Shown one piece after another: positions 52,900 through 60,905 of a stretch of DNA of 64,000 bases. Both the position numbers and the translations under genes were made by a program. The notes below the pieces were generated by a model. That model had not been told where the DNA came from and did no database searches. It saw only the letters and a program-made list of their open reading frames with translations. This stretch comes from Asanoa ishikariensis (lineage in GTDB: Bacteria; Actinomycetota; Actinomycetes; Mycobacteriales; Micromonosporaceae), in the NCBI RefSeq assembly GCF_900107455.1, contig NZ_FNQB01000001.1, positions 1,612,001-1,676,000 on the forward strand, in the 5' to 3' direction. Position 1 is the stretch's first letter. Each line of letters starts with the position of its first letter.

Positions 52900-53859
52900 A
52901 TGGTCGTCCGGTACGAGCTGGTGGGGTTGGACCTGGCTGATGTCCGGTTCGCCGTATCCCCGTTGAACGAACTGGTTCTGTCCCTGCGCGCCTGGCGCGA
53001 TCCAGGCCGATATCCGCTGCACCTGCGTTGGCTGCGGGCGTTGGAGGACATCCGCGACAGCCTCGACGGCTCCGTGCTGCTCGCACTGACCAACGCCCGG
53101 CTTTGGACGCCCGACTTCCTCAACCCGCGCCCCTTCTCGCCTTTGACCCGCATCGACGAGGAGTTGGCGGGCCTGGCCGACACTGACCCGGCCGTTGTCC
53201 GGCGAGACCTGCAAGCAGTTCACGGCGCGCCTCTGCCCGAACCGCTGCGTGGCCCGGCGCCACGGGTCCTGGCCCGGATCATCGACGCACTCACCGAGTA
53301 CTGGCGGCGCTGTTTTGAACCGCATTGGGCACGGATGCGCGCGCTACTGGAAGGCGACGTCACCTTCCGCGGCCGGCAAATCGCCCAACATGGGCTCGCG
53401 GCGATGTTCTCCGAGCTGTCGAGCACGGTCAGGCTCGTCGGCAACGCCGTTGAGGTCCAACTGCGATCAAATCTCGACTACACGACAACGACCACAGGCG
53501 GACTCACGCTCGTGCCGACACTGTGGACAACCAACGCCTCAACGCCGATCTCAGCCGCTGAAGCGCCGATGATCCTCTACAGCGCGCGCGGAGTGGCCAC
53601 CCTCTGGGAGCCACAGTCCCTGCCGGCCCCCGACGCCCTGAGCGGTCTCCTCGGCGCCACTCGGGCCGGCCTCCTCGTCCAGTTGGGCACGCCCAGCTCC
53701 TCGACCGAACTGGCAGCCCGCCTCGGTGTCACCACCACAGCCGTCAACCAGCACCTGCGAGCGTTGCGCACAGGCGGACTACTCGTCAGCGCCAGACACG
53801 GCCGAGCCGTGCTCTATCGCCGCTCCGATCTCGGTGACCTGTTGGCCGGAGTGGGGTGA
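52900..53859 (+). CDS. ArsR-type winged-helix regulator (DUF5937-like N-terminus)
   Basis: A 319-residue protein: the first 240 residues match the DUF5937-type sensor part seen on many actinobacterial ArsR proteins (LADVRFAVSPLNELVLSLRA, RFLL-like RWLRALEDIR, FEPHWARMRALLEGDVTFRG), and the last 75 form the helix-turn-helix (LGATRAGLLVQLG, SSSTELAARLGVTTTAVNQH, LLVSARHGRAVLYRR). ATG at 52900 lies nine bases after TAGCAT with no ribosome site, so the transcript may be leaderless. It probably represses the divergent MFS gene. Confidence 0.87.
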   Translation: MVVRYELVGLDLADVRFAVSPLNELVLSLRAWRDPGRYPLHLRWLRALEDIRDSLDGSVLLALTNARLWTPDFLNPRPFSPLTRIDEELAGLADTDPAVVRRDLQAVHGAPLPEPLRGPAPRVLARIIDALTEYWRRCFEPHWARMRALLEGDVTFRGRQIAQHGLAAMFSELSSTVRLVGNAVEVQLRSNLDYTTTTTGGLTLVPTLWTTNASTPISAAEAPMILYSARGVATLWEPQSLPAPDALSGLLGATRAGLLVQLGTPSSSTELAARLGVTTTAVNQHLRALRTGGLLVSARHGRAVLYRRSDLGDLLAGVG

Positions 53860-53941
53860 GTCAGGCCCGCTCCATGGAACCCGCCGTCACAACGGGGGTC
53901 GTGCCGGACATTTCCTAGGTGTGACCACGAGGACGGAGATC

Positions 53942-54520
53942 ATGATGAGGGTGGAAGACAGCGACCGGATCGACGAACTGGTCAGGAACGCGATGCCCGC
54001 CGCACGTCCGAGCGAGGACGGGGAGATCAACGGGCTGCTGCGCCGGCTGGCCGTCGACGTCATCGGGAAGCAGCCGGCGGGTGCGGCCGGCACCGTCGTG
54101 TGGTGGCGACGGCAACTGTGTCGGCCTGCCGCTCGGCGGAATCCGGTGAGCGGGGCCGCCGAGACTCAGTTCACCCGGCTGATGACCGAGCACGGTCGAG
54201 CGGTGCTGGGATACCTGACCCGGCGCACCGAGCCCGTGCAGGACGCGGCGGATCTCATGGCCGAGGTCTTCGTCGTCGCTTGGCGCCGCCTCGACGCCGT
54301 ACCCGCCGAACCGCTCCAGGCGCGGGCCTGGCTGCTGGGCACCGCCCGTGGCGTCCTGGCGAACCATCGGCGCCGCGCCGTGCGCCGCAGCCAGCTCGCC
54401 GACCGGCTGCGGCAGTATCTGCGGGAGCAACCCCTCGACGCCGACGCACCACCAGCGAGCGGACCGGCCACCGAGCCGGTCATCGACCGGGAGCCGAGCG
54501 TCCGGCTCCAGCACCGCTGA
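53942..54520 (+). CDS. Truncated ECF sigma-factor-like protein
   Basis: A 192-residue product. Residues about 75-165 match sigma region 2 (FTRLMTEHGRAVLGYLTRRT, DAADLMAEVFVVAWRRLDAV, ARAWLLGTARGVLANHRRRA), but the frame ends 27 residues later and sigma region 4 is missing. The first 70 residues (MMRVEDSDRIDELVRNAMPA and onward) look like a different protein's N-terminus and run straight into the sigma part. GAGGACGGAG precedes the start. A GTG at 54147 would be the natural sigma start. I suspect a fusion of two gene fragments, but a short regulator cannot be excluded. Confidence 0.55.
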   Translation: MMRVEDSDRIDELVRNAMPAARPSEDGEINGLLRRLAVDVIGKQPAGAAGTVVWWRRQLCRPAARRNPVSGAAETQFTRLMTEHGRAVLGYLTRRTEPVQDAADLMAEVFVVAWRRLDAVPAEPLQARAWLLGTARGVLANHRRRAVRRSQLADRLRQYLREQPLDADAPPASGPATEPVIDREPSVRLQHR

Positions 54521-54553
54521 CCCGGCCCAAGCGAAGTCCTCCGGTCAAGCGCT

Positions 54554-54847
54554 CTAGCTGACGACAACCCACTGTGAGTTCGCCCCGAGCGGACCCTTGG
54601 CCTGGCCACCCGACTCGAAGCGCGCGTGGTGGTAGTCGAGCCGCTCATTGCGCTCGGTCTGCGGAATCCGCTGCCAAGCGCCTTGGCTCGCGGTCCACCA
54701 ACTGCCGTCGGTCTTGGCGAAGGTGTTGATCGTCGAGGACATCGGCGTGACAAGGCCTTGCTGCCACCGCGCCAGCATCGCGTCGTGCGTCATTTCCGTC
54801 AATAGGCTCACATCGGTACGAACGGGCACAACGTTTCCAGCAGGCAC
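54554..54847 (-). CDS. Hypothetical protein
   Basis: A 97-residue protein ending GGQAKGPLGANSQWVVVS, rich in tryptophan, glutamine and threonine, without signal peptide (TEMTHDAMLARWQQGLVTPM, TINTFAKTDGSWWTAS). GTG at 54847 with AAAGGG upstream was chosen. The frame is open to 55201, but the extension is arginine-rich with poor coding character. No family recognised. Stands alone between the truncated and the full sigma genes. Confidence 0.5.
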   Translation of the reverse strand: MPAGNVVPVRTDVSLLTEMTHDAMLARWQQGLVTPMSSTINTFAKTDGSWWTASQGAWQRIPQTERNERLDYHHARFESGGQAKGPLGANSQWVVVS

Positions 54848-55132
54848 AGTGGCATTCCCTTTACGGAGAGACGAGTCTTCTCGAACCATGCTCGCCCGGG
54901 GACGAATCGGCAACCTTTTGCGAGGACCCGATATGTTTCTCCTCCGTCGTCGAAGGTGCCCGGCCCACACCTTTCCGGTCGCGGCCGCGTGGTCGCCCGG
55001 CGAATCTCGCCGAACGATCACGCCGTCGGCGTACCGCAGCCGATCATGGCTCGGGGTCAACCGTAGACCCGACCTGGTCTCCCGGCTCGCCACAGCCACG
55101 AAAGATCCGAACGGCCGTCCTGGCGGTGTTGA

Positions 55133-56122
55133 ATGGGCGTTGTGGATAGGGGTGGCTTCGTCGAGGATGTCGAGCCGTTCCGGCGTGAGCTTATCGCCCA
55201 CTGCTATCGCATGCTTGGCTCGATCCAGGACGCGGAGGATGTGGTCCAGGAGACGTACCTGCGGGCGTGGCGATCTTATGGTGGGTTTGAGGGTCGGTCC
55301 TCGATTCGTACCTGGCTCTACCAGATCGCGACCAACCGTTGTCTGACCGAGCTGGCCAAGCAGAGCCGCCGAGTGCTCCCCTCTGGAATCGCTGAACCGG
55401 AGCCGGATCCCGATGCGGTCCTGCAGGTCGGCGGTACTGACGTGAACTGGCTGCGGCCGGCGCCAGATGCGAAGGTTCTGCCAGAGTCGGCTGATCCCGG
55501 GACGATCGTCGCGGCGCGTGCGGCAGTGCGGTTGGCGCTAATCGCCAGCCTGCAATACCTCCCGCCGAGGCAGCGGGCGGTGCTGATCCTGCGGGACGTG
55601 CTGGCGTTTCCGGCCACGGACGTCGCGGTCATGCTCGGCACCACGACAGCGTCGGTCAAGAGTGCGCTGCAACGCGCCCGGGGGCGGCTGGAAGAGCTTG
55701 CGCTGACCGATGGCCAGATCACGGAGCCTGCCGCGCCCGACGCCCGCGAGCTTCTCGATCGGTACATCGCGGCTTTCGAGAACGCCGACGCCGCAGCGCT
55801 GGAGCGACTCCTGCTAGCGGACGCCACCTTGGAGGCGACACCGCTGCGCACCTGGTTCGCCGGCCGAAGTGTCTGCATTCCTTTCCTGCAGCGCCACTTG
55901 CTGGGTTCGCCTGGTGACTGGCGCATGCTGCCTACCAGCGCCAACGGGCAGCCCGCCGCAGCGGCGTACACGCGTGACCGGCACGGGAACTACCAGGCGT
56001 ATGGAATCTGCGTGCTGACCCTCAGGGGTGCGGGCATCCACCGCATCTCCTCCTTCGGCGATCCGAGCCTGTTGGCCACGTTCGGGTTCGCGCCGCATCT
56101 GCCGCAGGCACAGCGCGCTTAG
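55133..56122 (+). CDS. ECF sigma factor with SnoaL-like C-terminal domain (SigG/SigX5-type)
   Basis: A 329-residue sigma factor. Region 2 is RELIAHCYRMLGSIQDAEDV, QETYLRAWRSYGGFEGRSSI and RTWLYQIATNRCLTELAK; region 4 is LPPRQRAVLILRDVLAFPAT and SVKSALQRARGRLEEL. Residues about 200-320 form a SnoaL/NTF2-like domain (LLDRYIAAFENADAAALERL, GDWRMLPTSANGQPAAAAY). This group carries its regulatory domain in cis and lacks an anti-sigma partner. It precedes a quinone oxidoreductase by 114 bases, a possible target. Confidence 0.9.
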   Translation: MGVVDRGGFVEDVEPFRRELIAHCYRMLGSIQDAEDVVQETYLRAWRSYGGFEGRSSIRTWLYQIATNRCLTELAKQSRRVLPSGIAEPEPDPDAVLQVGGTDVNWLRPAPDAKVLPESADPGTIVAARAAVRLALIASLQYLPPRQRAVLILRDVLAFPATDVAVMLGTTTASVKSALQRARGRLEELALTDGQITEPAAPDARELLDRYIAAFENADAAALERLLLADATLEATPLRTWFAGRSVCIPFLQRHLLGSPGDWRMLPTSANGQPAAAAYTRDRHGNYQAYGICVLTLRGAGIHRISSFGDPSLLATFGFAPHLPQAQRA

Positions 56123-56236
56123 CGCAACAGCAGTTTCGGCAAGACGAGCCGGTGAGCGATTCCTTTGCCGCCCTCGCCGGGTCTTCCTGGGTGTAGGTAG
56201 CCAGCCTTGTCACCAACCGAAGGAAGCAAAGCCGAC

Positions 56237-57235
56237 ATGAGCATCTCCTCCACCATGCGCGCCCTGCAGCAGACGTCCCTCAACGGCCCCCAGGACCTTC
56301 GTCTGATCCACGACGTTGCGGTACCGGTTCCGGGCGTCGGTGAGGTCCTGATCCGGGTAACCGCGGCAGGCGTCAACTTCGTCGACATCCAGCAGGCAAC
56401 GGGCACATTCGCAGGCGGCCCGCAGCCGCCGTACCTGGCGGGCATCGAGGCCGCCGGCGAGATCATGTCCGTCGGCGAAGGGGTGGCCGACCTGGAGCCG
56501 GGCACTCATGTCATCGGCGTCGATACCACCGGCGGCGCCTTCGCCGAGTACATGCTGCTGTCCGCGGCTTCGGTGATCCGCGTGCCCGCTGGCTGGACCG
56601 ACGAGCAGGCACTCGGCCTGGTTGTGAGCTGGCCGACCGCGCTGGCCGCCCTCAAGCCACTGGGTCACATCGCCGCAGGGCAGACCGTCCTGATCCACGC
56701 CGCAGCGGGAGCGACGGGTCAGGCCGCGCTGACGTTGGCCAAGCACTACGGCGCGACCGTGATCGCCGCCGCCTCGCCGGAGAAGCACGACTTGGTACTG
56801 AGCCTGGGCGCCGACCACGTCATCAACTCCCGCGGCACCGATCTCGCCGGCGAAATCATGCGGCTGACCGGCGACACAGGCGTCGACCTTGTCCTGGAGT
56901 CGGTCGGCGGCCCCACCCTGGACGCCAGCCTGGCCTCGACCAAACGGGTCACCGGCCGAGTCGTTGTCTACGGCCTGGCCGGAGGGGAAGCAACGATCAC
57001 CAATTGTGACCTGGTCTACAAACACCAGATTCACCTCATCGGCCTCAACATCGGGACCTTGATCCAGGCCGCACCGTCGACCTTCGGCGAGGTGATGGGC
57101 GAACTGTTCGGCCTCCTAGCGGCCGGAGTGATCGGCCCCGGCCAGCCCACCTGCTACCCGCTCGCCGAAGGCCCGAAAGCATTGATGGAGCTGGGAGCGC
57201 GGACCACCGTCGGCAGACTGGCGCTGCTGCCATAA
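56237..57235 (+). CDS. Zinc-type quinone oxidoreductase (medium-chain dehydrogenase)
   Basis: A 332-residue MDR-family NADPH:quinone reductase. VLIRVTAAGVNFVDIQQATG and YLAGIEAAGEIMSVGEGV open the catalytic domain, and VLIHAAAGATGQAALTLAKH is the NADPH-binding AAxGxxG motif of zeta-crystallin relatives. There are no zinc-ligand cysteines, so it is zinc-free despite the family name. ATG at 56237 has GAAGGA upstream. Probably detoxifies quinones or alkenals, perhaps under the adjacent sigma factor. It converges on the GntR gene with five bases between them. Confidence 0.9.
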   Translation: MSISSTMRALQQTSLNGPQDLRLIHDVAVPVPGVGEVLIRVTAAGVNFVDIQQATGTFAGGPQPPYLAGIEAAGEIMSVGEGVADLEPGTHVIGVDTTGGAFAEYMLLSAASVIRVPAGWTDEQALGLVVSWPTALAALKPLGHIAAGQTVLIHAAAGATGQAALTLAKHYGATVIAAASPEKHDLVLSLGADHVINSRGTDLAGEIMRLTGDTGVDLVLESVGGPTLDASLASTKRVTGRVVVYGLAGGEATITNCDLVYKHQIHLIGLNIGTLIQAAPSTFGEVMGELFGLLAAGVIGPGQPTCYPLAEGPKALMELGARTTVGRLALLP

Positions 57236-57240
57236 CAGGC

Positions 57241-57981
57241 TTAGCCGGCAGCGTCCGCCTCTGTCGATGAGGGTGTGTTCGCGAGGTGGAACAGGTCACG
57301 TGCCGCTCGGCCACTGTCTTTGATCAAGACCGGTAGGTACTGGGCAATCTCTTCGGGCTGCCGGCCAACGATGTGTTGGTTCCAGCGGACGATGAGCTGC
57401 TGTAACTGCTCCGGGACTTCGCGGCCCTTGAGCAGGGTCACCCACAGGCGCGACATCTGGTCCGAGAGCTGGTCGAACGCTGACCGCAACCAGCGGTTCG
57501 CGCTCGCGATGGCCAGGAGCTGGAAAACCCGCCTCGACAGCTCGGAGAAGCGCAGGACCGCCTCCAACGGATACGCACCGTCGGTATCGGGCAGGGACCA
57601 ATCACTCAGCAGCCGGGCAAGCTCTTGTGCCTCGACGTCGGAAAGGCGCTCCAAGCCCAGACGGACAAGCCCGGGGCCGATGAGATCCCACGCCTCGACC
57701 AGCTCCGCCACGTCCTGAGCGTCGAGGGGGCTCACAACGTAACCGGCCCGGGGCAGCGTGATGACCAGTCCCTCGCGGTCCAGACGGGCGAGCGCCCGAC
57801 GAATCGGCGTTAGCCCGAACGGAGTCGAGCGGGCTAGTCCCCGCTCAGTGAGCGACGACCCCGGTGGGAGCTCACAGGCCACGATGCGGGTACGCAGGTC
57901 GGCGTAGGCCTGCTGCGTCAGCGAAGCCTCCCCCGTCGCACCCTGGTCGGTCACAAGACGGAACCCTAGCCCGCCCAACAT
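57241..57981 (-). CDS. GntR-family transcriptional regulator (FadR/FCD-type)
   Basis: About 246 residues. The winged helix is SLTQQAYADLRTRIVACELP, LTERGLARSTPFGLTPIRRA and LARLDREGLVITLPRAGYVV. The C-terminal FCD ligand domain is all-helical (LVEAWDLIGPGLVRLGLERL, ASANRWLRSAFDQLSDQM). ATG at 57981 is used. GTG at 57954 is an alternative. A longer frame to 58251 is not supported. It lies back-to-back with the glycosyltransferase gene, which it might control. Confidence 0.85.
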   Translation of the reverse strand: MLGGLGFRLVTDQGATGEASLTQQAYADLRTRIVACELPPGSSLTERGLARSTPFGLTPIRRALARLDREGLVITLPRAGYVVSPLDAQDVAELVEAWDLIGPGLVRLGLERLSDVEAQELARLLSDWSLPDTDGAYPLEAVLRFSELSRRVFQLLAIASANRWLRSAFDQLSDQMSRLWVTLLKGREVPEQLQQLIVRWNQHIVGRQPEEIAQYLPVLIKDSGRAARDLFHLANTPSSTEADAAG

Positions 57982-58139
57982 TTCCGATCCCGCGTGATAT
58001 CGCCCACTCTGCGCGAAGCCGAGTTGACCGCCCTGGCCACGACAGACATGCTCAAACTGAAATTTCAGCCAGGTCAGAAGGCAGGCTGCCGGTCTCAGAG
58101 ATCCTCGGGGAGCGGTCGAGTCGAGGGGGTCTGCGCAGG

Positions 58140-59426
58140 ATGAAGGCATTCGTGCTCGCGTTCGGGACGCGTGGCGACGTGCAGCCGTTCGTTGCCCTGG
58201 GACGCGCGCTGTCCGACGCCGGCCACGAGGTGCTGGTGGCCGGGCCGGCATGTTACGAGCCGCTCGCCGCTGCCGAAGACGTTCCGTTCGCGCCCATCAA
58301 CGACCGGTGGAACCGGCTCACCGACGAGCCCCATATCCAAGAGGCACTCGCGACGAACTACCGCGGGCTGAAGGCGAAACGGACAGCCATCGAGGTCGTG
58401 CGCCGGACCCGGCAGTACATCGCCGCCGCGCTCGACGACATCACGGCAGCCGTCCCCGCCCAAACCGATGTCGTCGTGCACCACACTCTGCTTCCCGGCC
58501 AGCACCTCGCCGAGGCCCTCGGCGTCCCCGCGGTCCCGGTGGCACTGCAGCCGAACTGGGTTCCGACCAGCGCTTTTCCGTGCCCGATGTTCGCCCCGTC
58601 GTGGTTGCCCAGATCTTTCAACCGGCTGAGCTACCGACCGGCCGCGCTCGCACCTGCGATGCTCCTGGGAGCGGTAGGGAAGCACTGGCGCGCACGACTC
58701 GGGCTGAGGACCAGGCGCGGATCCGGTGACCCGTTCCGCCGCCCCGACGGAGGCAGGGCATTCGTACTCCAGGCGTTCAGTCGCCACGTCCTGCCGCAGC
58801 CGGCCGACTGGCCCGGGTACGCGCCTGTTACGGGATATTGGACCCGCGCCGGCCAGGACCAGTGTCCGTCGCCCGCCCTAGCCATGTTCCTCGACAGCGG
58901 CACACCGCCTGTCTACGTCGGCTTCGGCAGCATGCGAGGCCAGAACCCCGATGCCATCGGCGAGATGGTCCAACAGATGGTCCACGCAACCGGACTGCGA
59001 GCCGTTGTCGCAACCGGCGCTGGCGGGATCGCAATGGCAGGCGCGAGCACCGACTCCGTCCATGTCGTCGATGAAGCTCCGCACGACTGGCTCTTCCCCC
59101 GCACCGCAGCGATCATCCACCACGGTGGAGCAGGAACGACAGCCGCCGCCCTACTCGCCGGACGCCCACAGGTGATCTGCCCCTTCACCGGTGACCAGCC
59201 GTTCTGGTCCGAGCGAATGCGATCCATCGGGGTCGCCCCGGACCCCATTCCACAGCGGCACATCACCGCCGAACGCCTCATCAACGCAGTCGAAGCGACG
59301 AGATCCGACACCACGATGCCGCGTACGGCGGCCGAAATGGGAGAGCTGGTGCGCTCCGAAGGCGGAACACATCGGGCAGTGGAGCTCCTGCTCGAGGTCT
59401 CGGCTGATCCTGCGCGAACGTCGTGA
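58140..59426 (+). CDS. Glycosyltransferase of the GT1/UGT (MGT-like) family
   Basis: A 428-residue GT-B enzyme. The N-terminal domain starts MKAFVLAFGTRGDVQPFVAL (acceptor side). The C-terminal nucleotide-sugar domain has PPVYVGFGSMRGQNPDAIGE and the PSPG-like stretch IHHGGAGTTAAALLAGRPQV plus PFTGDQPFWSERM. Such enzymes add a sugar from UDP- or dTDP-sugar to a hydrophobic acceptor such as an antibiotic, sterol or lipid. The frame is open upstream but ATG 58140 begins at the fold. It lies alone, 159 bases from the divergent GntR gene. Confidence 0.9.
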   Translation: MKAFVLAFGTRGDVQPFVALGRALSDAGHEVLVAGPACYEPLAAAEDVPFAPINDRWNRLTDEPHIQEALATNYRGLKAKRTAIEVVRRTRQYIAAALDDITAAVPAQTDVVVHHTLLPGQHLAEALGVPAVPVALQPNWVPTSAFPCPMFAPSWLPRSFNRLSYRPAALAPAMLLGAVGKHWRARLGLRTRRGSGDPFRRPDGGRAFVLQAFSRHVLPQPADWPGYAPVTGYWTRAGQDQCPSPALAMFLDSGTPPVYVGFGSMRGQNPDAIGEMVQQMVHATGLRAVVATGAGGIAMAGASTDSVHVVDEAPHDWLFPRTAAIIHHGGAGTTAAALLAGRPQVICPFTGDQPFWSERMRSIGVAPDPIPQRHITAERLINAVEATRSDTTMPRTAAEMGELVRSEGGTHRAVELLLEVSADPARTS

Positions 59427-59471
59427 GGCAGGGATCGTGCGATGTCGTACGTCCATGGTGGGATCCTTGCC

Positions 59472-59759
59472 ATGGGCGTGCTGCATGACTACTTCCGGGC
59501 AAAGGATGACGCCTCGGCTATCGGTCTGATGGAGGACCTCGATGGCGGGCCTGTCGCCGTCAGCGGCGGCGGGACTGTCGATGCGATTGACCTCAAGGGC
59601 ATCGAGCCAGCAGTGACCCTCGGCAAGCTCGTGAGTTTCGTTCGAGGCGTCGACTGGGAGGTGAACCTGGTCGATCTCAGGCTGCTTTGGAGCGGTGACG
59701 AGCAAGAAGGGCGCGCGCGAGACGCGGGCGAAGACCTGTACTGCTGGTGCTGCCTCTGA
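59472..59759 (+). CDS. Hypothetical protein, possibly C-terminally truncated
   Basis: A 95-residue protein, MGVLHDYFRAKDDASAIGLM at the start, then DAIDLKGIEPAVTLGKLVSF with a further VRGVDWEVNLVDLRLLWSGD. This pattern (DYFRA, DxKGIxPxVxLG) recurs in longer actinobacterial hypothetical proteins of about 200 residues, so the abrupt end GEDLYCWCCL may mark a frameshift or truncation. An earlier in-frame ATG at 59442 exists. GGTGGGATCC precedes 59472. Confidence 0.5.
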   Translation: MGVLHDYFRAKDDASAIGLMEDLDGGPVAVSGGGTVDAIDLKGIEPAVTLGKLVSFVRGVDWEVNLVDLRLLWSGDEQEGRARDAGEDLYCWCCL

Positions 59760-59805
59760 TTAACCCAAGTCATGGTGGTGTGGGCGAAGGAGCAGGTGAG
59801 TTGTT

Positions 59806-60240
59806 GTGGATAACCCAGACGAGGGTGCGGCCGCCATATCGCGGGTTTACGTCGACATGGTTGGGGACCTGTTCCACGCGGGCCACGTTTCGCTCCTGCG
59901 GGAGGCGCGCCGTCATGGTGACTGGCTGGTCGTCGGCGTGCTGGCCGACGACACCGCGGCCTCCTACAAGCGTCGTCCCATCATGACTCTTGCGGAGCGG
60001 GTCGCCGTGATCGAGTCGTGCAGGTACGTCGACGAGGTGGTCGAGGACGCCCCGTTCCAGGTGACCGAAGAGTTTCTGGCCGAGCACGGGATCACCACTG
60101 TGGTGCACGGCGACGACCTGTCGCCCGAGGGGGCTGAGTTCGTGTATGGGCCCGCTGTAAGAGCCGGCAAACTCACGTACGTTCGGCGCACGGGAGGAAT
60201 CTCAACCACCCAGTTGATCCAGCGGGTGCTCGACCGGTGA
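59806..60240 (+). CDS. Cytidylyltransferase-like protein (TagD/RfaE-domain II type)
   Basis: A 144-residue nucleotidyltransferase of the HxGH superfamily. VYVDMVGDLFHAGHVSLLRE contains the nucleotide-binding HAGH, VVGVLADDTAASYKRRPIMT follows, and RRTGGISTTQLIQRVL is the closing ISTT motif. Family members form CDP-glycerol or ADP-heptose precursors, or activate phospho-alcohols. An AAGGAG lies about 11 bases before GTG 59806. The stop overlaps the NUDIX start by four bases, so both probably work on the same nucleotide compound. Confidence 0.85.
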   Translation: MDNPDEGAAAISRVYVDMVGDLFHAGHVSLLREARRHGDWLVVGVLADDTAASYKRRPIMTLAERVAVIESCRYVDEVVEDAPFQVTEEFLAEHGITTVVHGDDLSPEGAEFVYGPAVRAGKLTYVRRTGGISTTQLIQRVLDR

Positions 60241-60740
60241 CGGCTGTTCGAGCCTCTGCCCGCGCGATCATCCTCGACGAGGCCGATCAGATCCTGTTAT
60301 GCCGCTTCCTCTTCCCCCATCCGGCGGTCCCGAACGGAGCACCGGCCGTCTGGGCTGCTCCTGGTGGCGGCATAGAACCAGGTGAGGACGTGCTGTCGGC
60401 ACTGCGCCGTGAGCTGCGCGAGGAAACGGGCTTGGTGACCACCGCCGATCCGCCGCACGTCTGGCACCAGGTCCTTGCCGCAGATCATGCGCCGTCCGGC
60501 TTGGACGGCATGGTCAACGACTACTTCCTCATCCGCGCCACCCACTTCAAGCCCCACGGCGAGTTCACCGACGACCAACTCGCCGTTGACGAGCACCTCG
60601 CCGGCTTTCGCTGGTGGGGACTTTCTGAGATCGCCAACTACCGAGGGCCCGACTTGTTCTCGCCTCGCGACCTCGCCACACCACTGACCGACTTGCTCAC
60701 GTCCGGGATACCCTCCCACCCGATCACACTCGGCTTATGA
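60237..60740 (+). CDS. NUDIX hydrolase
   Basis: A 167-residue pyrophosphohydrolase. The Nudix box is GGGIEPGEDVLSALRRELRE followed by ETGL, with all metal-binding glutamates. GTG at 60237 overlaps the cytidylyltransferase stop (GTGA). The coupling suggests that it cleaves a nucleoside-diphosphate compound, possibly the partner's product, as housecleaning or salvage. The exact substrate cannot be inferred. Confidence 0.9.
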   Translation: MTAVRASARAIILDEADQILLCRFLFPHPAVPNGAPAVWAAPGGGIEPGEDVLSALRRELREETGLVTTADPPHVWHQVLAADHAPSGLDGMVNDYFLIRATHFKPHGEFTDDQLAVDEHLAGFRWWGLSEIANYRGPDLFSPRDLATPLTDLLTSGIPSHPITLGL

Positions 60741-60905
60741 AGATCCCCAGTGGCCCGCTGGCATAGGCGTAATCACTGACGGATATCGGCGCGCGTCCAC
60801 GTCGTGGTTAACATCGCCGATCGGTGGATTATCAAGCGACACATGTGCATGTCACTCTTTCCCTGGCTTCGCCAATCGGCGGGGCATTCAACGGGGGAGT
60901 TCCAC

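Noticed and set aside
54848-55132. N-terminal extension of the hypothetical gene at 54554-54847 up to 55201
   Set aside because: The extension is arginine-rich with poor third-position bias and no ribosome site. The 285 bases look intergenic and show no other feature.
60741-60905. ORF beginning at 60804 upstream of the seven-repeat protein
   Set aside because: The extra 34 codons precede the signal peptide and lack a ribosome site. ATG 60906 has GGGGGAG.
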